DNA of 64,000 bases. Origin: Riemerella anatipestifer ATCC 11845 = DSM 15868. Its GTDB lineage: Bacteria; Bacteroidota; Bacteroidia; Flavobacteriales; Weeksellaceae. Positions 26,089 to 34,271 of this stretch are shown in pieces. The DNA is taken from positions 682,001-746,000 of the forward strand of contig NC_017045.1 in the NCBI RefSeq assembly GCF_000252855.1, given 5' to 3'. Under the pieces are notes generated by a model, which had not been told where the DNA came from, did not search any database, and was given only the letters and a program-made list of their open reading frames with translations. Numbering within the stretch: position 1 is the stretch's first letter; each line of letters starts with the position of its first letter. A program made the position numbers and the translations under genes.

Positions 26089-26622
26089 ATGAAAAAAATT
26101 CTTTTAGCCGTATTTCTAATGGCAACGGTAACAGTGAGTAAAGCCCAGTCAATTTTAGGAAAATATGAACAATCTGCATTAGATGCTCCTGATGAATATA
26201 AGCACAGTGAAGATGATGTAGTAATTACTAGAGATGCCAAAGCATCAAAGAAAATATGGATAGCCAACCTCATTCCCAATAGTAGATTTTATGCCATACT
26301 AGATACAAAAGGTGAGAGAGGTTCGAGCTACTCTGTACCAAAACAAACTGCAGGTTCGTATAGAATAAACTTAGGGTGCATCGTTTTTAATAATGATGAC
26401 GAAGATGGTGGAAGATTAACCATATCTCTAAACAATAAAGCGGATTGTTTAGATAATTATGGACCTGTAAGTGTAGGAAAAGATGGTGTGAGTGTAGGCG
26501 GAATAAAAATTGGAAGTAATGGAACCGTACGTGCCAAAGGTGTGGATATAGGAAGAAATCGCATAAAGGTAGATGCCAAAGAGGTAATAGTAGGAATCCA
26601 GTACATAGGACATAAAAAATAG
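26089..26622 (+). CDS. Hypothetical secreted protein
   Basis: 177 residues, signal peptide MKKILLAVFLMATVTVSKAQ. The N-terminal half is mixed (about 20-115, with DEDGG near 105-110). The C-terminal half (about 120-175) is a regular alternation of hydrophobic and Gly/Asp residues: VSVGKDGVSVGGIKIGSNG, VRAKGVDIGRN, which suggests a small beta-solenoid or stacked hairpins. No family recognised. It stands alone with its own promoter box and a strong terminator. Confidence 0.6.
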   Translation: MKKILLAVFLMATVTVSKAQSILGKYEQSALDAPDEYKHSEDDVVITRDAKASKKIWIANLIPNSRFYAILDTKGERGSSYSVPKQTAGSYRINLGCIVFNNDDEDGGRLTISLNNKADCLDNYGPVSVGKDGVSVGGIKIGSNGTVRAKGVDIGRNRIKVDAKEVIVGIQYIGHKK

Positions 26623-26635
26623 AATATAAAACAAA

Positions 26636-26697
26636 ATATTGCCACCTAATAGGGAATTATTATTTATTATCCCTAGAAAGGTGGCAATATCTTTTTT
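26636..26697. terminator. Two-way terminator between the secreted protein gene and metE
   Basis: Outer stem of 12 perfect pairs (ATATTGCCACCT with AGGTGGCAATAT) and an inner stem TAGGGA/TCCCTA; T-rich tails on both strands. Confidence 0.85.
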
Positions 26698-26723
26698 AGA
26701 CGGATATACTTCTGTCTGTACTA

Positions 26724-29036
26724 TTAGTTAGAATACTTCGCTCTTAATTCTTTCGCTGTTTCTACCATCGCTACAAGAGCGGCTTTGGTTTCTTCCCAAT
26801 GGCGTGTCTTAAGCCCACAGTCTGGGTTTACCCAAAGTTGTTCTTTAGGGACTACCGCTACTGCTTTATCCATCAGTCCAGACATCTCCTCAACCGAGGG
26901 TACACGAGGCGAATGGATATCGTACACACCAGGACCTATCTCGTTAGGATACTTAAAATCTGCAAATACATCTAAAAGCTCCATTTGCGAACGAGAACAC
27001 TCTATCGTAATCACATCGGCGTCCATATCAGCGATATTAGAAATAATATCGTTGAACTCCGAGTAGCACATATGGGTATGTATCTGGGTAGCATCTTGCA
27101 CTCCCGAAGCAGAAATACGAAAAGCTCTAATTGCCCACTGCAGATAATCTTGCCAATCTTTTTTTCTTAACGGCAAACCTTCTCTAATTGCAGGTTCATC
27201 TATCTGAATCACTTTAATACCCGCCTTTTCTAAATCTACCACTTCGTCTCTAATTGCTAAAGCAATTTGGGTACAAGTAGCAGAACGAGGCTGGTCGTCC
27301 CTTACAAAAGACCATTGCAAAATAGTAACAGGACCCGTAAGCATACCCTTTACAGGAACTTCCGTTAAAGACTGGGCAAACTTAGACCAACGCACCGTCA
27401 TTGGTACTGGGCGAGATACATCTCCAAAGATAATAGGTGGCTTTACACAACGAGAGCCATAACTCTGCACCCAACCAAACTTAGTAAATACAAAACCTTC
27501 TAGCTGCTCTCCAAAGTATTCCACCATATCATTACGCTCAAACTCCCCGTGAACTAGCACATCTATACCTGCGTCCTCTTGAAAACGGATAGACTCTTCT
27601 ATCTCCTTCTCCAAAAGCCCATCATACTCTGCTTGGGTTAGCTGTCCTTTTTTAAACTGTGCTCTCCAGCTACGAACTTCTGGAGTCTGCGGGAACGAGC
27701 CTATAGTAGTTGTAGGGAACAATGGTAAATTTAACGACTGATGTTGTAGCTCTCTACGATGAGCAAAAGTACTATTACGCTGCGCCTCTTTATCTGTAAT
27801 CTTAGAAAGACGCTCCTTAACCCCTTTGTTATGAATAAGCTCTGATACCTTTCTACTTTCTGCGGCTTTTTTATTTTCTGCTATAAGTTTTTGTGCCGAT
27901 TCTGAAACTACCCCATTAACGATAGAAGTAAGTGTAGCCACCTCGGTAACTTTTTGTTTAGCAAACGCCAACCACTGTTTAATTTCTGGGGTCAAGACAG
28001 CTTCGTTATCCTCCAGCTCCAAATTACAAGGCGAATGTAATAATGACGACGAACTTGCGACAAATACACGCTCTGCTCCTAACTTTTCTTTAGCTTTATT
28101 GATAAGCGTAAGCGAATCTTCAAAATCATTTTTCCATACATTTCGTCCGTTTACCACCCCTACCGATAAAATCTTATCCTCTGGGAACTTGTCTAAAACA
28201 AGCTCTAATTGCTGCGGTGCTCTCACCAAGTCGATATGGAGTGCCTTTGTAGGAAGAGAAAGTGCTAACTCTAAATTATCTCCCAAGGCTTCAAAATAAG
28301 TAGTTAAAATAATCTTGAGCTTAGGAAACTCTTCTTGAAACTTCTGATAAACCTCTCTATAGGCTTTCTGTGCCTTCTCATCTAAATCTAATACCAATAG
28401 AGGCTCATCTATCTGCACCCACTCTACCCCTGCCTCTTGCAGCTCGGCTAAAATCTTACGATAAACCTCCAGTAGAGAAGGTAACAACTCTAGACGGTGG
28501 AAACCTTCCTCCTTCTCTTTACCTAATAAAAGATAAGTTACAGCCCCTATCAAAACTGGTTTAGTTTCAATCCCTAAATCTTTTGCCTCTTTGTAATACT
28601 CTAGAGCAAAGTTCTTACGCAACGAGAACGATTGGTCTTTAGTAAATTCAGGAACGATATAGTGATAATTAGTATCAAACCACTTGGTCATTTCCATTGC
28701 AGTAATATCTATCCCCTCCTTCTGATACCCCCTAGCCAAAGCAAAATACAGTTCTAAATCTGTTTTTTTAGCTTTTTCTAACTCCAAATAACGCGTAGGG
28801 ATAGCATTAAAGCTAAAAGTAGCATCTAATACTTGGTCGTACAACGAAAAATCGTTAGACGGAACCAAATCTACTCCTGCCTCTTGTTGCAGTTTCCAGT
28901 TGTGAGTACGAATTTCTTTCGCTACCTTCTGTAGCTCGTCTTCGGTTATCTTACCTGCCCAAAATTGCTCATTAGCCTTTTTGAGTTCTCTTTTCTCCCC
29001 AATACGAGGATACCCTAAAATGTTTGATTTTACCAT
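26724..29036 (-). CDS. metE: Cobalamin-independent methionine synthase
   Basis: 770 residues from the ATG at 29036 (MVKSNILGYPRIGEKRELKK); an open stretch upstream has no support. MetE moves the methyl group of methyl-tetrahydrofolate triglutamate to homocysteine. Both halves are intact: the N-terminal folate domain and the catalytic C-terminal barrel beginning near FPTTTIGSFPQT. The zinc ligands appear in IHTHMCYSEF (His and Cys), at a Glu after VITIECSR, and in NPDCGLKTRHW. The upstream region has no cobalamin or SAM riboswitch that I can recognise. Confidence 0.95.
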   Translation of the reverse strand: MVKSNILGYPRIGEKRELKKANEQFWAGKITEDELQKVAKEIRTHNWKLQQEAGVDLVPSNDFSLYDQVLDATFSFNAIPTRYLELEKAKKTDLELYFALARGYQKEGIDITAMEMTKWFDTNYHYIVPEFTKDQSFSLRKNFALEYYKEAKDLGIETKPVLIGAVTYLLLGKEKEEGFHRLELLPSLLEVYRKILAELQEAGVEWVQIDEPLLVLDLDEKAQKAYREVYQKFQEEFPKLKIILTTYFEALGDNLELALSLPTKALHIDLVRAPQQLELVLDKFPEDKILSVGVVNGRNVWKNDFEDSLTLINKAKEKLGAERVFVASSSSLLHSPCNLELEDNEAVLTPEIKQWLAFAKQKVTEVATLTSIVNGVVSESAQKLIAENKKAAESRKVSELIHNKGVKERLSKITDKEAQRNSTFAHRRELQHQSLNLPLFPTTTIGSFPQTPEVRSWRAQFKKGQLTQAEYDGLLEKEIEESIRFQEDAGIDVLVHGEFERNDMVEYFGEQLEGFVFTKFGWVQSYGSRCVKPPIIFGDVSRPVPMTVRWSKFAQSLTEVPVKGMLTGPVTILQWSFVRDDQPRSATCTQIALAIRDEVVDLEKAGIKVIQIDEPAIREGLPLRKKDWQDYLQWAIRAFRISASGVQDATQIHTHMCYSEFNDIISNIADMDADVITIECSRSQMELLDVFADFKYPNEIGPGVYDIHSPRVPSVEEMSGLMDKAVAVVPKEQLWVNPDCGLKTRHWEETKAALVAMVETAKELRAKYSN

Positions 29037-29234
29037 GTTTATTAGTATTTCATTTATTACACGCAAACAAAGTTCTGTAAAAAAATAGAATAAAAAAAAT
29101 TTTTTTACTGTAAAATTTTAAAATCACACTATTTTAACACAACATTTACTATAATATACAGATAAAAATACACACATACACCCAAAATAATAGTAAAATA
29201 TCTAACCTTATTTATTTAGTAAATCTGAAGGTAG

Positions 29235-29252
29235 TTCACTCGTACGAGTGAA
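29235..29252. repeat. 18-base perfect palindrome with CTCGTACGAG core
   Basis: TTCACTCGT followed by its exact inverse complement ACGAGTGAA. The same 10-base core recurs at 60562-60571 in the other long gene-free spacer of the window. Confidence 0.6.
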
Positions 29253-29295
29253 GAGGCTTCGCCTTAGGCAGTGAAGTGCCTTCCCCTTATAAGAG

Positions 29296-29329
29296 GAATG
29301 CCCTTCCTTAGTGATAAGGAAGGGCATTC
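29296..29329. terminator. Strong hairpin, 15-bp stem, possible terminator
   Basis: GAATGCCCTTCCTTA (29296-29310) pairs perfectly with TAAGGAAGGGCATTC (29315-29329); loop GTGA. It lacks a long T tract on either side, so termination is uncertain. Confidence 0.45.
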
Positions 29330-29353
29330 GTTATTAGAAGTACCAAAAATACA

Positions 29354-29749
29354 CTACACAATAGTAATAGGCGTGTTTAGAGTTTCGGTTCTTGGCTCTT
29401 TTAATAAAACAGAACCTTTACTACTTTGTGTGGTGATGCTTAGCTCGTAATTACCTGCCCCCAAATCCGAAGACACAAGGATAAGTAGCCTTGATGGCTC
29501 GTTGATTACGATACTATCTTTAGCCAACTTGACCTCGTTTTGAGTGTCTAAGTTTTTAAAGATGATGCCGTTCTTAGGGTTGTCCCCGTCTATTTTAATG
29601 AATATGCCTTTGATTTCCGCATTCTTACCTTTGATGAGTGTACCATCTGCTTTGCCAGTGGCTTTGTAGGTAATGCTAAACACACTCATTGGGCTGGATT
29701 GCTCGCCTAAGATCTCTACTTTGGTATCGTTGGCATAACGATTTTTGTT
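29354..29749 (-). pseudogene. Truncated DUF4469-like protein, C-terminal part only
   Basis: The first ATG (29689) gives 111 residues, but the frame continues upstream without a start codon through residues reading RYANDTKVEILGEQ to a stop at 29750-29752. The text resembles the Ig-like C-terminal half of Bacteroidota proteins that have an HU-type DNA-binding domain in front (DUF4469), with IKIDGDNPKNGIIFKN and RLLILVSSDLGAGNYELSI. The N-terminal DNA-binding half is absent. The remnant borders the hairpin-rich spacer. The family match is from memory and moderate; the loss of the N-terminus is seen directly. Confidence 0.5.
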
Positions 29750-29823
29750 TTAATGATAAAAGCCTAAAAATTTTCTAAATAATCTAACACATACCTCCCT
29801 CTCAAAGTCTTTATAACACTAAT

Positions 29824-30552
29824 TTATTTATCAGAAAATATTTGTCCTAAAATAATCCCCGCCGCCATAGATACATTAAGACTTTCTGTAGCTCTGTGAT
29901 TGCCAAAACGAGGAATAGTGATATTCCGTTTCATCAATCGTTCTACGCTAGGTCGCATTCCGTTGCCTTCGTTTCCTAACACTAGATTGAACTTTTTGGG
30001 AAAATTAGTTTTGTATAGATTTTCGCCCTCCATATCTGTACCGATATTTTCTGCAGGAGAATTCAATAAAAATTGTTCTATATCACTATACACCACATTC
30101 ACTCTAGTAAAAGAGCCCATGGTAGCTTGTATTACTTTGGGGTTGTAAACATCTACGGTATCTGTACTACAGACTATCTGCTCTATGCCAAACCAATCCG
30201 CCAAACGGATAATAGTCCCTAAATTACCTGGGTCTTGAAGCCCATCTAAAACTAAATTAATATTGTTATCTTCTGTGATTTTTGGAGTAGGCAAATAACA
30301 AACCGCTAAACTATCTTTAGGAGTTTTAAGAAAACTCACCTTTTTTAGTTCCTTTTCCGTAATGGGAACTAAAACATCAGCTAAAAATTCTATTCCATCA
30401 CTATTTACAGAGTAAACAGACTCTATTTCTATATTGGTGTTTTTTAATTCTTTGATGATTTTGTTACCTTCAACCAAAAACAAATTGTATTTTTGTCTGA
30501 ATTTTTTCTTATCCAAAGATTGTAAAATTTTAACTTTATGACTCGTAAGCAT
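29824..30552 (-). CDS. TrmH/SpoU-family RNA 2'-O-methyltransferase
   Basis: 242 residues with the ATG at 30552 (MLTSHKVKILQSLDKKKFR). A substrate-binding N-terminal domain (about 1-90) precedes the SPOUT knot: motif 1 LVLDGLQDPGNLGTIIRLADW, motif 2 LVLGNEGNGM and motif 3 RFGNHRATESLNVSMAAGI. It methylates a 2'-hydroxyl of rRNA or tRNA; the target is unknown. Its first codons overlap the first codons of the divergent TamL gene by 15 bases, and its probable -7 box (TACTTTTG, minus, 30568-30575) lies within TamL. Confidence 0.88.
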   Translation of the reverse strand: MLTSHKVKILQSLDKKKFRQKYNLFLVEGNKIIKELKNTNIEIESVYSVNSDGIEFLADVLVPITEKELKKVSFLKTPKDSLAVCYLPTPKITEDNNINLVLDGLQDPGNLGTIIRLADWFGIEQIVCSTDTVDVYNPKVIQATMGSFTRVNVVYSDIEQFLLNSPAENIGTDMEGENLYKTNFPKKFNLVLGNEGNGMRPSVERLMKRNITIPRFGNHRATESLNVSMAAGIILGQIFSDK

Positions 30553-33117
30553 ATCAGAAAATATTTTCAAAAGTATTATTTATTTTCCGCACTTGCAATT
30601 CTACTTGCTTTTTTGTACGCTTGTAGTAGCACCAAAAAAGTACCTCACGGTGAAGCCTTACTTACGAAAAACACTATAATTTACGAAGATAAAAAGCTAT
30701 TTGCCAGCGAAATATCTAATTACATACAACAGAAACCTAATAAGAAAGTTCTTTTTGTGGTTCCGTTTGGATTATGGCTTTATAATGCTGCTAATCCTAA
30801 ATATGATACTATTCTCACAGAATATATGACCTACCCTAACCAAATGAGAAATCAGAGTTTGAGGGACTCTCTATTTGTTAAATACGGTCACCCTGAATAT
30901 GTAGGAAAATCTTTAACCGTAGACCGTTTTCTACACACCGTAGGCGAAGCTCCTAAAATTTTGGAGCAAGGAAAAACCATTGCTAGTGCAAAAAATATGA
31001 GGCAATTTATGCGTTATAGAGGTTATTGGGACGCCAAGGTGGATTACAAACAAGATATTGATACTGCAAAACAAAAAGCCCAAGTAACTTATAAGCTCAC
31101 CTTTAACGAGCCGACAAAAATAAAAAACTATTATTACTCTATCCCAGATAGCAATATTAGGGGGATTTATGAAGGGGAATTTCATAAAAGTAAAATAAAA
31201 ACAGGAGATATTCTTGATCAAAAAAAATTGGAAGAGGAAGTCAAAAGAATTACCGAGCGTATGAGAGAGATGGGCTACTATAGTTTCAATAGAACTAATG
31301 AGGAAATTTACTTTACCGCAGATACACTAGAAAGCAACAAAAGTGTACCTCTCACAATGGATATACATAAAGGTAATAAGAATAGTCCTTATAAAAAAAC
31401 AACTATAGGAAAGGTAGACGTATTCGTTGTAAACCACATTAGTGACACCCTAAATACTCAACCGTACCGTTTTGATAAACTCTCTGAAGACGACAGTGTA
31501 AGAATACACAAACTTGACCAACAATATACAACCCGCTCTCTATGGCTCCCCACCATTCTTAAAAGTGGAGAAGTTTACAAGCAAAAATGGCTAGACCTTA
31601 CTAAAAGGAACATCAATGCGATGAATAATTTCAGTATTATAGATTACAAAGAAAGTTTAAGAAAAAATAACGACAGTATTTTAGATGTAAGGTATATCTT
31701 AAAACCACTTTCTAAATACGAGTTTAAAGCCGCCTTTGATGCTCATTATTCTCAAATATTAAACTTTGGTTTCTCTCCTTCTATAGAGCTTATTACAAGA
31801 AATGTATTTGGTGGTGCAGAAAATCTATCTACAAGTTTTTCAGGTATTATTGGTACTACCAAAAACGGCAAAGACCCTGGTAAAATATTCAACGCTTACG
31901 AACTTTCTGCACAGATGGCTCTTAATATCCCAAGGCTTTTACTCCCTTTTAAACACCACAAATTAATTCCTAAACGCTATTCTCCCACAACTTCTATTGT
32001 TTTAGGAACTTCTGTACAGAATAACATTGGTATGGATAGAATTAACTTTAATGGAAGTCTCAACTATACTGCTAATGTAAATGATGTGGTTTCTCACAGA
32101 CTTTCTCTATTCAACACACAGCTAAGTTTAACTAGAAATAAAGACAGCTATTATGACCTATTCCGTGGAGATAATGAGGCAAGACAAAATATCTTTAATC
32201 TGTATCAGGCTTTTAACCCCTCCTATGATACAAATGCCTATCCCTACGATGAAGTTTCTAAAACTATAATTTCCGATGGAACCTTTTTAAGCTCTTTAAA
32301 TACAGAGAATAGAAATATGTATAATACATTCTTACAGTCGCTACTTAATAGAGATAGACAGACGCAAAATATACTTATTTCTTCTCTAAACTATCAGTTT
32401 TTATACAACGAAATTGGTAAAGAATACTACAAACATCCATTCTATTTTAATGGAAAAATGGAATTTGCAGGAAACCTCATTAGTTTACTCGGAAAAACCA
32501 AAGATTCCAAAAGTATTTTAACCAACAACGAAAAAACAATATTCGATATTCCTTATTCACAGTTTGCAAAGTTTGATGCCGATGTGAGAAAATACCTTAA
32601 CATCAATTCAAAATCTACACTTGTTTTTAGGCAGTTTATTGGAGTAGGTATTCCTTATGGAAACTCAACCAATATGCCATTTGTGAGATCTTATTTTAAT
32701 GGAGGCTCTAATGATATTCGTGCGTGGATTGCCTTTGGGGGGCTTGGTCCTGCCGATTCTCAAATAAATGAAAAAGTAAGGTCTTTTATTATGGGAAATG
32801 TAAAACTAACTTCTAATATAGAATACAGATTCCCTATAAATAATATGTTTGAAGGGGCTTTGTTTACAGATGCAGGAAACATTTGGTCGCTTAAAGATAC
32901 AGGATTAGGAGATGCCTTTAAGTTCAATAAATTTTATAAACAGCTAGGCGTTGGTAGTGGCTTTGGGGTAAGAATAAATGTTGCCTATGTTACCCTCAGA
33001 GTAGATTTTGCCTACAAAATGTACGACCCTAACCAACCAGAAGGAGAACGCTGGAGAATCAATAAGATACAACCACTTAAACCTACACTCAACTTTGCCT
33101 TTGGTTATCCGTTCTAA
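30538..33117 (+). CDS. tamL: Translocation and assembly module lipoprotein TamL
   Basis: 859 residues of the Omp85 superfamily. The signal peptide has a lipobox (LAFLYACSS, Cys about 29), which distinguishes this Bacteroidota branch from TamA. POTRA-like repeats fill about 40-400 (IYEDKKLFASEISNYIQQKP, FMRYRGYWDAKVDYK, RMREMGYYSFN), and the C-terminal half is a beta-barrel with the FNGGSNDIRAW and FVGVGIPYGNSTN-like segments and a final FAFGYPF ending in Phe. It should help insert or assemble outer-membrane proteins together with a TamB partner not in this window. The start overlaps divergent trmH by 15 bases. Confidence 0.88.
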   Translation: MTRKHIRKYFQKYYLFSALAILLAFLYACSSTKKVPHGEALLTKNTIIYEDKKLFASEISNYIQQKPNKKVLFVVPFGLWLYNAANPKYDTILTEYMTYPNQMRNQSLRDSLFVKYGHPEYVGKSLTVDRFLHTVGEAPKILEQGKTIASAKNMRQFMRYRGYWDAKVDYKQDIDTAKQKAQVTYKLTFNEPTKIKNYYYSIPDSNIRGIYEGEFHKSKIKTGDILDQKKLEEEVKRITERMREMGYYSFNRTNEEIYFTADTLESNKSVPLTMDIHKGNKNSPYKKTTIGKVDVFVVNHISDTLNTQPYRFDKLSEDDSVRIHKLDQQYTTRSLWLPTILKSGEVYKQKWLDLTKRNINAMNNFSIIDYKESLRKNNDSILDVRYILKPLSKYEFKAAFDAHYSQILNFGFSPSIELITRNVFGGAENLSTSFSGIIGTTKNGKDPGKIFNAYELSAQMALNIPRLLLPFKHHKLIPKRYSPTTSIVLGTSVQNNIGMDRINFNGSLNYTANVNDVVSHRLSLFNTQLSLTRNKDSYYDLFRGDNEARQNIFNLYQAFNPSYDTNAYPYDEVSKTIISDGTFLSSLNTENRNMYNTFLQSLLNRDRQTQNILISSLNYQFLYNEIGKEYYKHPFYFNGKMEFAGNLISLLGKTKDSKSILTNNEKTIFDIPYSQFAKFDADVRKYLNINSKSTLVFRQFIGVGIPYGNSTNMPFVRSYFNGGSNDIRAWIAFGGLGPADSQINEKVRSFIMGNVKLTSNIEYRFPINNMFEGALFTDAGNIWSLKDTGLGDAFKFNKFYKQLGVGSGFGVRINVAYVTLRVDFAYKMYDPNQPEGERWRINKIQPLKPTLNFAFGYPF

Positions 33118-33139
33118 AGACGATAATAATATTTAATAA

Positions 33140-33175
33140 AAAAATCGGTTGTCAATTATTACACAACCGATTTTT
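33140..33175. terminator. Two-way terminator between tamL and the DAHP synthase gene
   Basis: AAAAATCGGTTGT (33140-33152) pairs exactly with ACAACCGATTTTT (33163-33175); A- and T-rich flanks on both strands. Confidence 0.9.
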
Positions 33176-33177
33176 AT

Positions 33178-34260
33178 TTATTTTGAACCTATCATCACTT
33201 TATTTTGTACTTCGATAGACTCTTCGTGAATAGCTTTAAATATTTTTTCTATAAAATCCTGACTCATACCCGTTTCATCAGCTTTTTTCCTAGCATACTC
33301 CGTAATTTCTTTCCATCTTTCGGGTTGGAAAATAGCAATATTATTTTCTTTCTTTAAAGTCCCTATTTTCTCCGATATTCGCATTCGGTTAGAAAGAAGT
33401 TCCATCAACTGAAAGTCTATATCAGAAATTAAAGCCCTATGTTTCCCCATATCATCTTCGTAGCCAGAAATATCCGAAGTCCTTACCTTTAAACGACTTA
33501 TCATTTCATCTAAAACCGATGGCGTAATCTGTTGTGAAGCATCGCTCCACGCCTTATCTGGTGTACAATGAGTTTCTATCATCGCTCCTTCGTAGCCTAC
33601 ATTAAGTGCTTCTTGAGTAATATCAAACAAACCTTCTCTATTCCCACAAATGTGTGAAGGGTCCACAAACATTGGTATATTAGGAAACTGATTTTTAAAA
33701 TCTAATGCGATATGCCAGTTAGGTATGTTACGATATTGCGTTTTCTGATAAGTAGAAAACCCTCTATGGATTGCTCCTAAATTTTTAACATCTTGTGCCA
33801 AAAGCCTCTCTAAAGCACCCACCCACAAAGCTAAATCTGGATTAACAGGGTTCTTAACCAACACAGGTTTATCTGTCCCCTTTAGAGCCACCGCAATTTC
33901 TTGTACCGTAAAAGGATTTACCGTAGAACGAGCTCCTACCCAAAGAATATCTACATCTGCCTCCAAAGCCGCATATACATGGTGAGCATTAGCCACTTCG
34001 GTAGCGGTTTTAAAGCCAAATTCTTCTTTAACTTTTTTAAGCCAGCTAAGCCCTATTACCCCTACTCCTTCAAATGAGCCTGGTTTAGTTCTTGGCTTCC
34101 AAATACCTGCACGGAAAACATCTATCTTTGTATTAGCTTCTTTAATTCCTCTTGCTGTTTCTAGCATCTGCTCCTCACTTTCTGCACTGCAAGGTCCTGC
34201 TATCACCATTGGCTGCGGATAGTTTTGCAACCAATCGTTTTTTAAATCTCTTAAATTCAT
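33178..34260 (-). CDS. DAHP synthase fused to chorismate mutase
   Basis: 360 residues. The N-terminal 270 or so are a class I-beta DAHP synthase (MVIAGPCSAESEEQM, FRAGIWKPRTKPGSFEG, VKNPVNPD, FVDPSHICGNRE), which makes the first compound of the aromatic pathway. The C-terminal 85 residues are an AroQ-type chorismate mutase (ALISDIDFQLMELLSNRM, EKIGTLKKENNI, FQPERWKEI). Such fusions are typical of Bacteroidota and allow inhibition by prephenate or chorismate, by analogy with other fused enzymes. It lies 11 bases after dnaX. Confidence 0.93.
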   Translation of the reverse strand: MNLRDLKNDWLQNYPQPMVIAGPCSAESEEQMLETARGIKEANTKIDVFRAGIWKPRTKPGSFEGVGVIGLSWLKKVKEEFGFKTATEVANAHHVYAALEADVDILWVGARSTVNPFTVQEIAVALKGTDKPVLVKNPVNPDLALWVGALERLLAQDVKNLGAIHRGFSTYQKTQYRNIPNWHIALDFKNQFPNIPMFVDPSHICGNREGLFDITQEALNVGYEGAMIETHCTPDKAWSDASQQITPSVLDEMISRLKVRTSDISGYEDDMGKHRALISDIDFQLMELLSNRMRISEKIGTLKKENNIAIFQPERWKEITEYARKKADETGMSQDFIEKIFKAIHEESIEVQNKVMIGSK

Positions 34261-34271
34261 TGTATTTACAC

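Larger units (their letters stand above)
29037..29353. other. Spacer upstream of metE with a cluster of hairpins
   Basis: No gene is visible. The first 180 bases are very AT-rich and probably hold the metE promoter, although no clean TAnnTTTG box was found. From 29235 to 29329 four hairpins follow each other: an 18-base perfect palindrome around CTCGTACGAG, AGGC-TTC-GCCT, AGGCA-GTGAAG-TGCCT, and a 15-bp stem GAATGCCCTTCCTTA with its complement (29296-29329). GC content here is clearly higher than the surroundings. Confidence 0.6.

Noticed and set aside
29221-29340. CRISPR array or tandem repeat
   Set aside because: The hairpins differ from each other and there is no repeat-spacer periodicity; no cas genes in the window.
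29041-29353. Cobalamin or SAM riboswitch in front of metE
   Set aside because: None of the conserved blocks of either class could be found on the minus strand in this spacer.
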